From Panorpa germanica (taxonomy: Eukaryota; Arthropoda; Insecta; Mecoptera; Panorpidae): a stretch of DNA of 64,000 nucleotides. The notes below the pieces were generated by a model. That model was not told where the DNA came from. It saw only the letters and a program-made list of their open reading frames with translations, and did not search any database. Below, in pieces: positions 12,097 through 25,600 of this stretch (position 1 is the first letter of the stretch; the number at the start of each line of letters is the position of its first letter). A program made the position numbers and the translations under genes. The DNA is taken from positions 11,801,001-11,865,000 of the forward strand of contig OY783220.1 in assembly GCA_963678705.1 (NCBI GenBank). The letters run 5' to 3'.

Positions 12097-13323
12097 ACAG
12101 TGACATTTTGCAGATATTGCGTTCCATTAGTAACTTCAGAGTTTGTACTTTGGATTAAAATAAAAATATCACCACTTTTCACGAAAATATTACGCTTTTT
12201 TGTTAATTTAAAATGACCGTTCTTGTTGAAAGATATTATCTTTTTCTTTGAAAGCAAATCTAATAGCGAGTGATATGGCTCTCGCTTCTGGAGCCAGCTT
12301 TAGTATTGCGCAACAGATCATGAATTAATAAAATGCGGGCGCGCTACAAGAATGTGTTAAAGCAGTCGATGCATCAGGCATCCAGTATCTGTGTCAGGCA
12401 ACATGTAAAAGTCATTTGCTCCTTGCGAGAGAACAGGTTTGCCAGACAAACAATGCACTTTGAAAATGCATTCGTAGTAAGGGGGTTATATCCAAATCTT
12501 TATTGAAATAAAACAATTATTAATTATTAGTATTAAAAGACGTTGACTATGTCAACTTTTGAATATTTCAAGAAAAGTTCAAAAACATCAGACTAGAAAA
12601 ATGGCGAAGGTAAATACATTCCTTATATAAAAAAAAGAAGATACATCTCCGATGCAACTTATCCTATTTATTCAAATTAAACTTGTTTTTAAGTAATTAA
12701 ATGTCAAATATTTAATTAAGCAATTTCCCTATTTACGGTAAACAGACATCAATTACAGGTAGGTGGTACTCTTTACATTAAAACTAGTTTGACTTTACAT
12801 TAAAACTTGAAATTAAAACAGGTTGTAGAGGTACTCAATATGACGCAGACAAATATTGCGTCAAAGTAAATGCATTGTTAGCATTGGCGTCCATTGTAAG
12901 GCAAAGGAGCTCTCCCTGAATATCTGGACAGAATGAAATCTGGGTATTTTGCTCTCCCCTTGTTAATTTTTTTGCGGAGTCCATGGGTATTGATTTCGTG
13001 GTGTGGCTGCATTTTTACTCGCTGCGTGAATATTTTACAAGACTTATTGAAACCCAGCTTGCATTTATGTCGTAATTTATTTGTAAAATCGGTATTTTGT
13101 AAACCAGCAATATCATTTACTGGATTCCCTAATTAAGTGTTGCCCGAGGCAGGGATTATCTGTGTTAGTCAACCTAGACCGATTTAGTTTCAGCTACAGA
13201 TTTGCCGGACTCTTTAAATTTGCGTATGACGTCACAAGTAAGAAATAAGTATTCGAGATTATTTCACAACAATGTTAATCAAAAACTTTTTGAGGTGCAT
13301 AACCCGGCTAAAAATAATAGATG
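12097..13323. other. Intergenic between two inverted family A copies
   Basis: About 1.2 kb, a little less AT-rich than its surroundings near 12270-12480 and 12900-13240. A 67-codon frame at 12933-13136 has no recognisable similarity. This may be an unclassified transposon body, but I cannot place it. Confidence 0.35.
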
Positions 13324-13958
13324 AATGGGCTTGTGTCCTCATTTTTTAGTGGTTGATTTTTCAATTGTTGATTAAAATTGATGTTAATAAATGTGTATTG
13401 GCGTGTCTATTTTATTAAATAGCTAAATATTGACGGAGATATAGCAATTAAAAGTTTGAATTGTAGTTTTAGCGCTAGAAATGGTCGGCCATGTTTATAT
13501 GACGTGAAATGCATTTTAACGTCAGTTATTTGTTGATTAGGTCAGTGCCGTGGTAATGTTCTGTAGCTGTTGGTAGTCAAATAATCAAGTCAAGTCAAAG
13601 AATAATAAGTTTTTATTTTATTTAACCCTGCTAAGGCAGACATAATATTAAAATTTTATTGTTCCTTGAAATAGCTATAAATAATATTTGATATTTTGAT
13701 ATATAAATACATATAACAGAGATTTATGAGCTGAAAGGTTGGTAACCTTACACAAGGATTGTGATGTCACATGCACTTGGAATGTGTACAACGTTGAATC
13801 CCTTTAATAATTAAAGAGACAAAATGACTTTTTTAATTGTTAATATCTCTTAACATATAAGAAGTTATTAAAAAATAATTGAACATTTGAGGTTCTAGTA
13901 ACCCACTTTATCAATAGTACACTTTTATAGAAATTAAGACATAGGACACAAGCCCATT
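13324..13958 (+). mobile_element. Family A TIR element, full-length copy
   Basis: Both termini are intact (AATGGGCTTGTGTCC and GGACACAAGCCCATT), about 635 bp. It contains the shared core TTTTAGCGCTAGAAATGGTC and the stretch GGTTGGTAACCTTACACAAG, which is lost or altered in some sister copies. Confidence 0.92.
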
Positions 13959-14911
13959 GTAGTACAGATGGCTTGTCAATGCCTCATTTCTTGACATTTA
14001 TTTATGAAAATTTCACAAAGTATTCTTCAAATGTCATTTTATCATGTAGTAATTATAGAAATAATTATATATTAACTGTGTCGTCAAAAAACATTATCGA
14101 AAATATGCTTTTTTATCGTTTTGACCTTAAACCCCCCTTAAATTATTATTATTACTACATGAAAGAAAAGTTCCTGGAAAAGTGACATGGAAAAAAGTTC
14201 CACTCCCAAATTTTCACAGAATTACCATGGGAATCCTAGAAATATGAATATATAACTTCTTATTCCTATAAAGAAGTGGTACTTAACACTTGTAAAGACT
14301 TCATTAATAAGAAAATTGCGGTTAAACGGCGTGTCTAGTATAAAAAAGTCCCTGGTCAACAGGATTTGCGGTTGAAAGTTCAAACTAATAAATACATATA
14401 ATCCAATAAATTAATATTCTAATAAGGAATCATTTAAAGAATAGGAAGAAGATATTAAAACAAAATGACCAATCGAAGGCTAGTGATGAATTTAACGTCG
14501 TAAAAGTGAAAGACGGTAATCTGAATTTGTCAATGAAGGTTGTATTTTATTTAAATCACAATAAGTAACACAACCATTTGCAGTAGTGTTATGCAGCTCT
14601 CCTAAGTCGGTTCTCTGCGTGATATACCTGATCCAAAAATAAGACAAATTGTGAAATTACCTGAGAAAAAGATCGTCGTGCAAAGTTAGTGTGTGATTTA
14701 ATTTAATTCTTATTATATACTTTTTTATTTATTGTGAAATTTATGAAAATAATTTTTAAAAAATATTACCTTAATGTTTTTGTAGTATAATCACAATATG
14801 ATGTTAATATACTAAAGTGTCTGTAGCAAAATCTCAAACGTTTTGACCAGCTGTGAAACGATATATTAATAATTAAAGTGCACATATTTAACATACTGTA
14901 AAGCCTCATTC
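13959..14911. other. Intergenic, nothing recognised
   Basis: AT-rich, with no convincing coding frame and no repeat shared with the window. Confidence 0.4.
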
Positions 14912-15408
14912 CCACTCACTGTTTTGATATTTAATTTACTGTTTTTTATTTAATATTGTAATCTAAATTTTAGGTTCTCGTTTAAGCATTCCTTTTCACA
15001 TTTGTGTTTTAATTTAAATTTAATTAATTTAGTTGGTGCGTATGCATCGTTAGTAATATAAATTTTGATAGTTCGACAAAATTGTATGTGAAATAATTAA
15101 AATTTCTATTTTTAATAACAATTACTAATAGAAATTGTTTTCACTTCTATATTTTTCAAAAACTGACATTAAACTTCTTTTAAAAGTAAATCCTACTGCA
15201 TTTTGACAGATTGTCATATTTTGAAGGTTATAATATAATATAGTTTTTCTCAATTTAATATTTTTAATTTAAAACATTGGACCTTGTAAGGTTCTAAAAA
15301 AACTAAGAAAACTTAAAAAATAAATTTAATTAAAAACGGTACTGTGAATGACTACGGGTATTGCCATATGTTAAACAATTTAAATTAAGTACAAAATTAA
15401 ATTAAAGC
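14912..15408 (-). mobile_element. Family B TIR element, copy 2 (inverted, one end missing)
   Basis: Starts CCACTCACTG and runs collinear with the reverse complement of 10481-10962. It stops at AAATTAAAGC, just where the second TIR should follow, so the far terminus is missing. Confidence 0.75.
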
Positions 15409-15683
15409 TTTTTTAAATTAAATTAATCTTGTGAACGGTTCTAATTATTGTTTAAGCTAATATTTTATTGAGGAATAAATTACAAAAGTTTTGGCTGTAT
15501 GTAACATAACAAATTTGAAAATTTTATAAAAAAATTTCGTGTGTAGTAGTAATATAATTCTTTCAGTAGTTGTGTGTATGTGTCTTCGATTCCCGGGCCA
15601 GAGTTATATTTTCTGAGTCAAATTAATTATGTATATAACTTATTAATATAATATAATATAAAGGTGAATTTTATTAAGAAAAA

Positions 15684-16303
15684 GGCTTGTGTCCTCATTT
15701 TTTAGTGGTCGATTTTTCAATTGTTGATTGAAATTGATGTTAATAAATGTGTATTGGCGTGTCTATTTATTAAATATCTAAATGTTGACCGAGATATAGC
15801 AATTAAAACTTTGAATTGTAGTTTTAGCGCTAGAAATGGTCGGCCATATTTGTATAACGTGAAAAGCATTTTAACGTCAGTTATTTATTGAGTAGGTCAG
15901 TGCTGTGGTAATGTTTTGTAGCTGTTGGTAGTCGAAATAATCAAGTCAAATCAAAGAATAATAAGTTTTTATTTTATTTAACCCTACTAAGGCAGACATA
16001 ATATTGAAATTTGATTGTTCCTTGAAGTAGCTGTAAATAATATTTGATATTTTGATATATAAATACATATAGCAGAGATTTATGATCTGTAAGGTTGGTA
16101 ACCTTACACAACGATTGTGATATCACATGCATTTAGAATGTCTACAACGTTGAATCCCTTTAATAATTAAAGAGACAAAATGACTTTTTTTGTTGTTAAT
16201 ATCTCTTAACATATAAGGAGTCATTAACAAATAATTGAACATTTGAGGTTCCAGTAACCAACTTTATCAATATATAGTACACTTTTATAGAAATTAAGAC
16301 ATT
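15684..16303 (+). mobile_element. Family A TIR element, right terminus missing
   Basis: Begins GGCTTGTGTCCTC and follows the family to AAATTAAGACAT, then diverges. The last ~14 bp, including the right TIR, are lost. Confidence 0.88.
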
Positions 16304-16546
16304 CTACCTGATTCCCTTACAAGGAACTCAAGGGCATATTATCCCACATAGTTCTACAGATACGATATTTTAAATACCGCATATCTTTGTTACCTATAAA
16401 AAAAAGCCACCCATAACCTTAAAACACTAATATCTTTTTCTTAAACATCAAGTACTTTTGCAATTAAATAAATATATACAATATAACGTTATTGCAACAC
16501 ATTGCCTGCAGGGAGGTCATCTCCAGCTGCTATGGATCTTATATTT

Positions 16547-17524
16547 TTATATATTAATTGTGTATGCCTTTCGGCTTTACAATCTACAGTATTATATTTC
16601 TAATACATTTCATTCCTATATACATTCCAAACTTAAAACTAAACTTAAAATAAACTTAAAATCTTCTCGACTTTTACTACTTCCAAAAGTGCTTTCTGCT
16701 TCTTCTTCTTTTGGCCCTCTCTATTATTCTCCACCAGCTTATTACCACCAGTTTATTCTCCTGTTTTTCCTTTCCTTCTTACTATTTCCGCCATCCACCT
16801 CTTTCCTTCACTGCCTCCCTTTAATAGCTGGCCAATATTCCTTTCGCTTGCTACTTTTTCCTTACACTCAAACTTAATGTGCTCCAGTGTTTCGTCCTCC
16901 GCTCCACACATTCTACACTTTCTTTCCTCACTCTTTTCCCAGTATCTGTTTCCTTTTTCCTCATTTCCCAATCTAAACCTTGCTGTTCTTCTTATGTGTT
17001 TTATGTCCTTTTCTATAAGGTACTGAGGCACATTATTTTCCCTTAACCTCTTATATCTTCTATTGTAGTTACTTTTTTCTATTTTTCCCATTCTCTCCTG
17101 CTGCTGTGTCTCCTTATCCCTTCTCCTTAGCTCTTCTGCCACACTTGCGCCACCTTCTCTTCTCCTCTCTGCCTCCTCGATCGCCATTCCATTCCTTTCA
17201 AAGTATTCCTTTCTCTTTTTTGGACCTCCTCCCCCCCCCATTCTTTATGTTATCCTCTCTTATTTTCTTTAAGATTTTGCTTTCCGCTCTGTTCAATTTC
17301 TCCTCGTATTTTACCGCTCTTTCCCCTGTTTTAATTCGTATCTTATCCCTCTTTAGCTCCTCCATCACCATGTATCCTGGCGTGCACCTGTCCAGCCCTA
17401 GTACCCATTTCATGTATCTCACCTGTATTCTTTCCAACTTTTCTTGTTCCTTCCACCCCCAAACCTCTGCTCCATACGACATCATACTGGCTATCAGTCT
17501 CTCATATATCCATATTCTTTTTTG
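16547..17524 (-). mobile_element. 5'-truncated LINE (ORF2 C-terminus plus 3' UTR)
   Basis: A 19-bp target duplication, TGCTATGGATCTTATATTT at 16528-16546 and the same with one mismatch at 17525-17543, brackets 978 bp. Reading minus, it encodes the end of a non-LTR ORF2: first YGAEVWGWKEQEKLERIQ and the conserved GLDRCTPGYM, then, in another frame, a Cys-rich tail CRMCGAEDETLEHIKFEC. The frame break near 17230-17241 (C-run) shows it is dead. The 3' UTR is at the left end (16547 to about 16700). The same 3' end recurs at 21763 and 44988. Confidence 0.92.
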
Positions 17525-17543
17525 TGCTATGGATCTTGTATTT

Positions 17544-18330
17544 CATATTCGATTTCTCCATAAATTTTCGTTTGTTAAGATTAAACGAATTAGCCTCCGC
17601 CTGGCATGGAACATAAATCATAATCTCTTTTAAATAAGAAGTTGTAACGATTGCAAGAAACTTTCAAAAAAATTATGTATATATATTCAAGTTATTAGAA
17701 ACAAATTAGTTTATTTAGTTTGTGATTTATTTGTTTCATTCGTGCGTAAATGATTGTGTCTGCAGACATACATACATACAGAAGGAAAGCATTTTGTGAT
17801 CCTCTTGAGTGTTCAGTCCTTATCGAACTCTACGCTGATAAACACCTGCCTTTAGAAAGACATCTTAAGGTAATTTAATTTCTGTAAGAGATAATTATAG
17901 CTTATTGATTCCAAACAAATTTATTAAGTGATGAAATGTGATGCTTAAAGATTAAATAGTGTTTCTAAATTATTTATTTTAAATCTGTTGTGTTTACTAA
18001 CATGTAAGTATATTTTATAGTCTTGGAAGGTCACAAAGGTCGAAAATGTTTAGGCCTGATGCCAGAACTCGGTATATTCTCTGGGTTTAGTTGTTATCAG
18101 AATTAATTTGGTTTAGGGTTCGTAATTTTATAACTTAAGATACCCGAAACACAAATCGTGATGTGACATTCATGTTATATTTTACATAAACAAAACCTAA
18201 TGCACAGTAAACATTTTGGAGTCACTTTTCTCACAGTCGTTCATATGAAATGTCTATTTTATCGAGTACAAATGGCGAAACCATTCCACCTGTCGGAATA
18301 CAAATGAAGATAAAGTTAATGCGAACTATA
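17544..18330. other. Intergenic with one exon-like patch
   Basis: A less AT-rich patch at 17755-17871 ends in CATCTTAAG followed by GTAATTT. It could be a non-coding first exon for the FAR downstream, but there is no proof. Otherwise nothing is recognised. Confidence 0.3.
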
Positions 18331-18707
18331 TAGCCCAGTAAACATTTTGAAGTAAATTCGACTTAATTTCTATTACATATCATGAATTTTTTGTCTGGAA
18401 CGTGTTCGTTTTCTATTCAGTCGTTCAAAGGAAAGATCCTTTTTATGAGCTACAGACATTTCAACGACGGTTCACTGCTGAATTAAAAGCGGAGTAGGTT
18501 TATGATTTATGACCGGATAATAAAAATATACCCATGTGGGAAAGAAACAGAAATACTTAATGAATGATGTTGGAAAAAGAAAGAATATTATTATGAAAAA
18601 CTAACACAAAATCTGTGACAGGTAGAGAACTTGTAAAGCGTTAGAATAGAATTGTACGAGTGACTCGAACTTCACCAAATAGGACACTTCACCAAATTGT
18701 TTACTGG
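18331..18707. mobile_element. MITE with CCCAGTAAACA-type TIRs
   Basis: The left end reads CCCAGTAAACATTTTGAAGT; the right end, inverted, reads CCCAGTAAACAATTTGGTGA. A second copy of the right end (GACACTTCACCAAATTGTTT, then ACTGGG) occurs near 19371-19397, beyond a family A insertion. A single left-type end also lies near 18205. The cluster looks nested or tandemly duplicated. Confidence 0.55.
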
Positions 18708-18709
18708 GA

Positions 18710-19337
18710 GGGCTTGTGTTCTCATTTTTTAATGGTCGATTTTTCAATTGTTGATTGAAATTGATGATAATAAATGTGTATTGGCGTGTCTATTTTATTA
18801 AATATGTAAATGTTGACGGAGATATAGCAATTAAAAATTTTAATCGTAGTTTTAGCGCTAAAAATGGTCGGCCATATTTGTATGACGTGAAATGCATTTT
18901 AACGTCAGTTATTTGTTGATTAGATCAGTGCTGTGGTAATGTTTTGTAGCTGTTGGTACTCGAAATAATCAAGTCAAGTCAAAGAATAATAAGTTTTTAT
19001 TTTATTTAACCCTGTTACGGCAGACATAATATTTAAATTTGATTGTTCCTTGAAATGGCTGTAAATAATATTTGATATTTTGATATATAAATGCATATAG
19101 CAGAGATTTATGAGCTGTTTACACAAGGATTGTGATGTCACATGCACTTGGAATGTTGTCCAACGTTGAATCCATTTAATAATTAAAGAGAAAAAATGTC
19201 TTTTTTAATTGTTAATATCTCCTGAAATATAAGGAGTTATTAAAAAATAATTAAACATTTGAGGTTCTAGTAATCAACTTTATCAATATATAGTTCACTT
19301 TTATAGAAATTAAGACATAGGAGGACACAAGCCCATT
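18710..19337 (+). mobile_element. Family A TIR element, full-length copy
   Basis: About 628 bp, from GGGCTTGTGTTCTC to GGACACAAGCCCATT. It is inserted immediately beside the right end of the CCCAGTAAACA-type MITE, separating it from a second copy of that end. A short gap removes the GGTTGGTAACC segment seen at 13324. Confidence 0.9.
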
Positions 19338-19399
19338 CAAGTTCTATAATGATAAAAACGTCACAAAACAAGACACTTCACCAAATTGTTTACTGGGTA

Positions 19400-21748
19400 A
19401 AATTCTATATAAAAAAACGGTTTTACTTTTTTTTTAATTTTATTTACTTAACTCATTCATCTTCACTGTATTTATGACCTTATTGCCTATATATGTAAAC
19501 TAAACCGCTGCCTTAATAATTTTTTGAGTATTAGAGCACATAACCAAATTAAAGGTCTTACTCTCTTAGACATAGCTATAGTAAAAGCGTTTAATCCTTG
19601 ACAACAATTTCTTAAAATGTTATTATTCTTAACAAAGTATTCTTTAGAAGTTTTATGCGCAAAAAGGTCACAAAGCGTTGTATATTAGATAAAATCGTTT
19701 ACATAATAGCTCACTTTTGTTATGTTAGATAAAACTTAAATATACCTAACTATACTATAATAAAAACACGATAAATAATGCCAACATTGTGCAGAAAGCC
19801 ATCGGTGATTATAACATAATTCTTAAAAAAAACATTAAGTAATCTTACATTATATTCACCTAAAAATATTGATGTTAAAGGTAAACTTTTTTATGTTAAA
19901 TATACGTGATTTATTATATTACACAATATATATTAACAATATGTTGTTTATTATTAATTGATTGTTTATGTTACAGTTTATTGACTTTAGAATTTCTGCA
20001 TTAAAAAAAACCTATAAAATAAGTATAATTACTTTTACTATCATTTCTTAGACGACCAGCTGTCTGTTCTGTGCAGATAGCTGAACGGTCTGACCACAGC
20101 CACAGTCAGAGCGTGTTGGAACATGCGCGCGGTGTAGCAGAAAATCTTGTTTTACGAATATTCACAACCGTGTATACTACTATGTTATTACACAATTTGA
20201 TTAGTTTATGGTAATAGAAAAATAGTAAATGAGGGCTATACAAATACAAGCATCTGTTCATAATTGTTTAAAGCGTTTTATTTAATTAAAATCACTTCAG
20301 AACATTAGACTATTTTGCAGACAGCGGAAATTAGATTATTCTAAAGTGTGACCAATTGACCATCTTGTAGACTTGAGCTGTGCTATATAATGACAAGATA
20401 GTGTTGAATATAATAATAAGATGGGTGATATTATCTATAAACAAGCAAATTTAGACAGGGTAGGTTCTACGGGGTCGCGAGGTTCACAAGCGCGAAGTTA
20501 AATTGATTGCGTGGGACCAAAAAAGGAAAAGCAATTGCGGGGCGATATATATATCTTTTCGTAGACCGGGTAGGAACGACCCTGAACTAGTAACTAAAGA
20601 CAGTAAATGCAGATAGAGCGTACATTTAAAAGAAATAGTCCTTCAGCATATCTTCTCTGCAAGATGCTGATGATCTTCTAAGGCAATTTCTAATGAGTAA
20701 GATCATGAGCAATACGTGACCTCGACTTTTGACCGCTGTTCAAACTCTATAGCTCTCAAGGACATATATAGAAAACGCTATTAAGATTATACGACTTTGA
20801 AGAAATTGACCAATAGTTTAAGTTTAACACGCTAACTTAACGCTAAGTTTAACGTCTAACAAGCGCGATTTATTCCCAAAAGTAAACAAGAAATTCAAAG
20901 TAGAGTATTACAAATATATAGAAACATTTTGCAGAACAAAGTTCAGTTGATATTTCTAAGAAATTCACAGACAATTAATATTGATTTTGCAACTGACAAA
21001 AGGTCTCAGTTTATTATTATACATTTATATTTTGAAGATATTATATTTCAAGTTCATATTTACTTAAATATATAAAAACGAGGAGGCGTAAGACGTGCTG
21101 AGAATCACGTCTCACGGTTGAATCAGCATCACCTTCGATTTGAACTCCGTTTTAAGAAAGCATGACGGACAAACGGTCGGTCGGACAAAACGCAAAGTAG
21201 CAGAGGTCAAGAAATACCAATACTGGTTTAAATACTCAGATTCGGAACTGAATACAATTATTATATTTTCAGAATTTTAATTTCCGATGATTAAATGACT
21301 AACAAATACAACGACCTCGTTATTACTATTAATATTTAACCAACTGTTAGTTTACCTTGATTCCCATTCAGCTTATGGTGATGATTATTTAAATTGTCGA
21401 TTATTTGCGGTTCTTTATAATTCTAATACCCTTGGTATACAAGGGCAATTGGTAACCCTTTAAAATAATAATTTAAGTATTATTATCGTAATTATATATT
21501 TATAACTCATCATAATATAATGTAGAAATAAACTCATGAATTTTGAAATACGCTATTACAATAAATTAAGTTAATCAACGATATATAAAGAAGAAATGTT
21601 TCTCAATTGATATTGTGCTTTTTATTTAAGAATAAATCATCATCATCACCGAGGCGTTACATCTCTTGTAGAGCCTTCCTCTCCTTTAAGAGTTTTCTCG
21701 AATCGTTCTTATAAGCCACTTTCCGACGTCTATTCTTAGCAATACTTA
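19400..21748. other. Intergenic, possible promoter patch
   Basis: Mostly AT-rich with no gene. A short GC-richer patch at 20050-20150 and another at 20455-20600 stand out. They could be an upstream promoter or untranslated exon of the FAR at 22687, or old transposon pieces. No open frame supports a coding exon. Confidence 0.3.
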
Positions 21749-21762
21749 GACAGATCTAAGTA

Positions 21763-22394
21763 TTTTTATTGTTAATTGTGTGTGTGCCTTTCGGCTTTAC
21801 AATCTACCGTATTCTATTTCTTATTACAATTCATTCCTATCTTAACAATTCAACCTTAAAACTAAACTTAAAACTAAAAAACAAAAAAAAATTATTCTAG
21901 ACTTTTAGTACTTCCAAAAAGTGCTTTCTGCTTCTTCTTCTCTTGACCCTCTCTCTTCATGTTCCCTATGCAAACTAGATAACGAGCTGGACCAGATAAC
22001 TGGCTTTTATATATGGACGACGGTCACTTCGCAGACAATTAAATTTACATTATTCTAGACCTTTTTATCTCCAAACGTACTTTCTGCTTCTTCTTCTCTT
22101 GACCCTCTTCCTTCATTTTCCCTAGTCTTCCTTCTGTACTGGTCTATTCCCTAGTCTATTTTTCTGGGCTGAAGTTTAACTGTTTCCTCGCTACTTCTCC
22201 TGCTTTCCTTCATTGCCTCTTTTAGTACTACCTTTCTCTTCCTGTTCCTTGTGCAACCCAGCCATCAGCTTATTTCTTCTCCTGTTTTTTCTTTCCTTCT
22301 TACTATTTCCGCCATCCACCTCTTTCCTTCACTGCCTCCCTTTAATAGCTGGCTAATATTCCTTTCGCTCGCTACTTTTTCCTTACACTCAAAC
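21763..22394 (-). mobile_element. LINE 3' end with internal duplication
   Basis: The 14-bp direct repeat GACAGATCTAAGTA (21749-21762 and 22395-22408) is the target duplication. Inside is the same 3' UTR and ORF2 tail as at 16547-17524. The segment beginning ATTCTAGAC, with TGCTTTCTGCTTCTTCTTCT, occurs near 21893 and in similar form near 22053. The copy therefore carries an internal tandem duplication or two joined 3' fragments. No intact frame. Confidence 0.85.
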
Positions 22395-22686
22395 GACAGA
22401 TCTAAGTAAGTACTCTATCAAATGCTCTGAAATAGAAAATCTAACGCTTTGATTAGCTTGTAGTAAACTAGCAAGTGTAAAACAATACTACGTTACAGTT
22501 TTCTATGTGAAATGAACCTTGGAACTACTTTGTGAAAAGGTTCTACAAGGTGATTTGCTATCTGGACGTCTTCCTCATATCTAAACAGCACGGAATCTGA
22601 TATCTCTGGTTGCTCTTTGTATTACTAACATATTTTGTCATTGCATTAAACAATAAATCAGCTTGGTATTAATTTCAGAATAGTCT

Positions 22687-25600
22687 ATGACAATGGCTGA
22701 CATATCAGAAGTGGGATCATGGTACAAAACCAAACCGGTGTTTATAACAGGAGCCACAGGTTTCATGGGGAAGGTATTAGTAGAAAAACTATTACGCGAT
22801 ACCGAAGTACCCTCTCTATACCTCCTGGTGCGCCCCAAACGTGGTCTTGATGTTTGCCAACGGCGAGAAGACTATATTAATCACACAGTGAGTACAACAA
22901 TTGCAAATATGTCATTAAAATGAAAGTAACTTCCAAATATTGGAATATCTCAACAGGTTTTTGATGAGATAAGAAGTAAATCACCGGAGAAGTTGACTAA
23001 GATACATGTCATCCCTGGAGATATATTAATCGAAGGGTTGGGAATCTCTTTGGCTAATAGGCAACTCCTGCAGGATAATATCCACGTGGTGTTTCATTGC
23101 GCAGCTAATGTAAGGTTTGATCAAGCTTTGAAGGACGCCGTTAATATGAACACTGCTGGAACAAAGAGAGTGCTAACACTTGCAGAAGGGATCAGACATT
23201 TAGAGGTAAGTTCAAAGAATCATCTAAATATAAACATTAGCTAGTATAATGCTAATAATCTTACAGGAACTAATTCCAAGTTATGTGTTCTATTTCTCAT
23301 ATATTTTTTTATATTTATTTTGACTTTCTTTCGTCATAGCCACCATTAAACATTTTTTATATATCTTTTATAATTTATAATTCAATTTTACAAATTTCTA
23401 AATATTTAAATAATACACTAATTAATTTTGAATCACTTAACAAAAATTTAGTATTAACAGGAAAAGTTTTAATCACATCTAATATTTAACTATTCAATTT
23501 TGATCTTTCTAAACTATAATTTATGCATTCAAATATAATATGATCCAAAGTTTCTTCTTCACCGCATTGAAATCTATCGTCAGATTTAATATTAATTTTG
23601 TACAGGTGAGCTGCAGTTTTACAATGATTATTTTTGATTCTGATTATAGTTGATATAATTTTGCGGGACTCATTTCTAAACCATCTCTTCTTACTTAAAT
23701 TTGGATGTAACATATCATAATCTCTTCCTTTTAACTGACTTTTTGACTGAAGTTTAATTTTTTGTTTCACTTTCATCTCAATTTCTAAATTTATTGATTC
23801 CTTTGCCAATTTATCCGCAATTTCGTTTCCTCTTATTCCACAATGTCCTGGTATCCACATAAATTTTATGGTATTATTCTTATTTATTCTATTGAAATAC
23901 ATCTCCTTCATTTTGCATGTCAAAATATCATTATTTAAATGATTTGTTATCATTAGAATTTAAATTTTTTAAAACACTTATTTCTCATATAGAAAATTGT
24001 GTTATAATGTAAGTCTCACAGTTGCTAGCTTACTACAAGCTAAATTCATTGAGTAATAGGTTATTGATAATATATAATTTGAATCCTTATTTGTACATTT
24101 TTCCAGTATCCACTTTCTAACCTAAAAATTTGACACAATGATAAATCTACATAACTGTCAGTCTACAAATTAGTTACGAGTATTACACAGAAACCTCAGT
24201 ACAATTAGCAATAGCCTAACAAGATTCCACGGCCTTCAATAATAATAAATTAGAAAACAAAAATTTCACATTCCGTTTTAACGAGGCAGATAATAATTGA
24301 CACTAAATAATTTTAAATAAATCATATTACATAAATATGAACGTGTGGTTAAAATTATATTTTTTGTTTGTTATGTTAATTTCGTAAATAATTTCGAGTA
24401 ATTGCCTTGGAATACTAAACCGAACATGCTTATTAAAAAAACAAGCATGGACTTGCGCTATTTTTAAAATAACGAAGTCAAATAAGAAGGGAGCTTTTGG
24501 AGATAGCAGCGACGGCTTAAGCAACTAACCTATGGGTTATACAACTGCAAAGAAATATACTTCGAAAATGTAATAAATCATACATAAAGTAAAAGTCTTA
24601 TTTTGAAATCCCTTTAATAGTAGTATGATTTGTGGGGCTATGAAACCTTCGTAGATAACGAAATAATTTATGTTGATAATTAATATTGCAGGCGTTTATT
24701 CACGTGTCCACATCTTATTGCCACTGCGATGAAGACATCTTGGAAGAGAAGCAGTATCAAGCTCCTAATGATCCTGAGAAGCTAATGCAGGCAATGACAT
24801 GGATGGACCCAGAAATTCTTGAAATGATAACCCCAAAGTAAGATTTAATGATCTTATTTAATCTGTCAACATGTCAACAATCATTTTCTGTTTGGAACTT
24901 GCTAATTTATTTAGTATAGTTCAAATTACGAGAGTTCAGCGGCGACTCATACTTAAAACAAGTTGTGGGGAATAAACTGCCGACATAACTAAAAAGCACT
25001 GACTCACTTATTTTTCTATAATGTATACAGAAACGAACAAGATAAAATTCATTATCGTATTATAGATTTATACCGCTCTTATAACCTCTTTTAAGTATAA
25101 GTCGCCGACGAACTATCGTGAATATCTTTCCAAATTTAGAAATAACCAATAAATTATATTTGTTTATTTTTAGACTAATCAAATCCCTACCAAATACTTA
25201 CGCTTACACAAAATCTTTGACGGAGGAGCTAGTCTGCAGCTACAAAGACAAATTTCCAATCGCAATTGGTCGACCTTCAATTGGTAAGCATATGTCTCCA
25301 AACAAATTTGTTAGCATTGTGTTTCTAATCAGTAAACATTTTGGTTTAAAAAATTGTCAGAATATTCTTTCTCTTTCCAACATCATACTATTAAATGAAG
25401 ATATAGTTGTTGTCTGTTTTACATTTGAAAATATTTACTTTGTAAAAAGAAACAAGATATATCTGTCTCTGTTACTCTTCAATGATTTATTTGCAACTTC
25501 ACTCAATACTGGTACGGTAGTGAGGCCAGGTGAAGTGATTTTACTATTTGTAGTTCATATCACTGACATTTTCTTGAACGAGATTGAATTGTTTCATGAC

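Noticed and set aside
12933-13136. 67-codon plus-strand frame
   Set aside because: No recognisable motif, AT-rich neighbours, not supported by splice context.
16458-17633. Plus-strand frames rich in Ser/Phe/Leu
   Set aside because: Antisense of the LINE ORF2 fragment; the real homology is on the minus strand.
20456-20593. GC-richer stretch with weak inverted ends (CAGGGTAGGTTC and GAACGACCCTG)
   Set aside because: The ends match poorly and flanks show no duplication; not called as a transposon.
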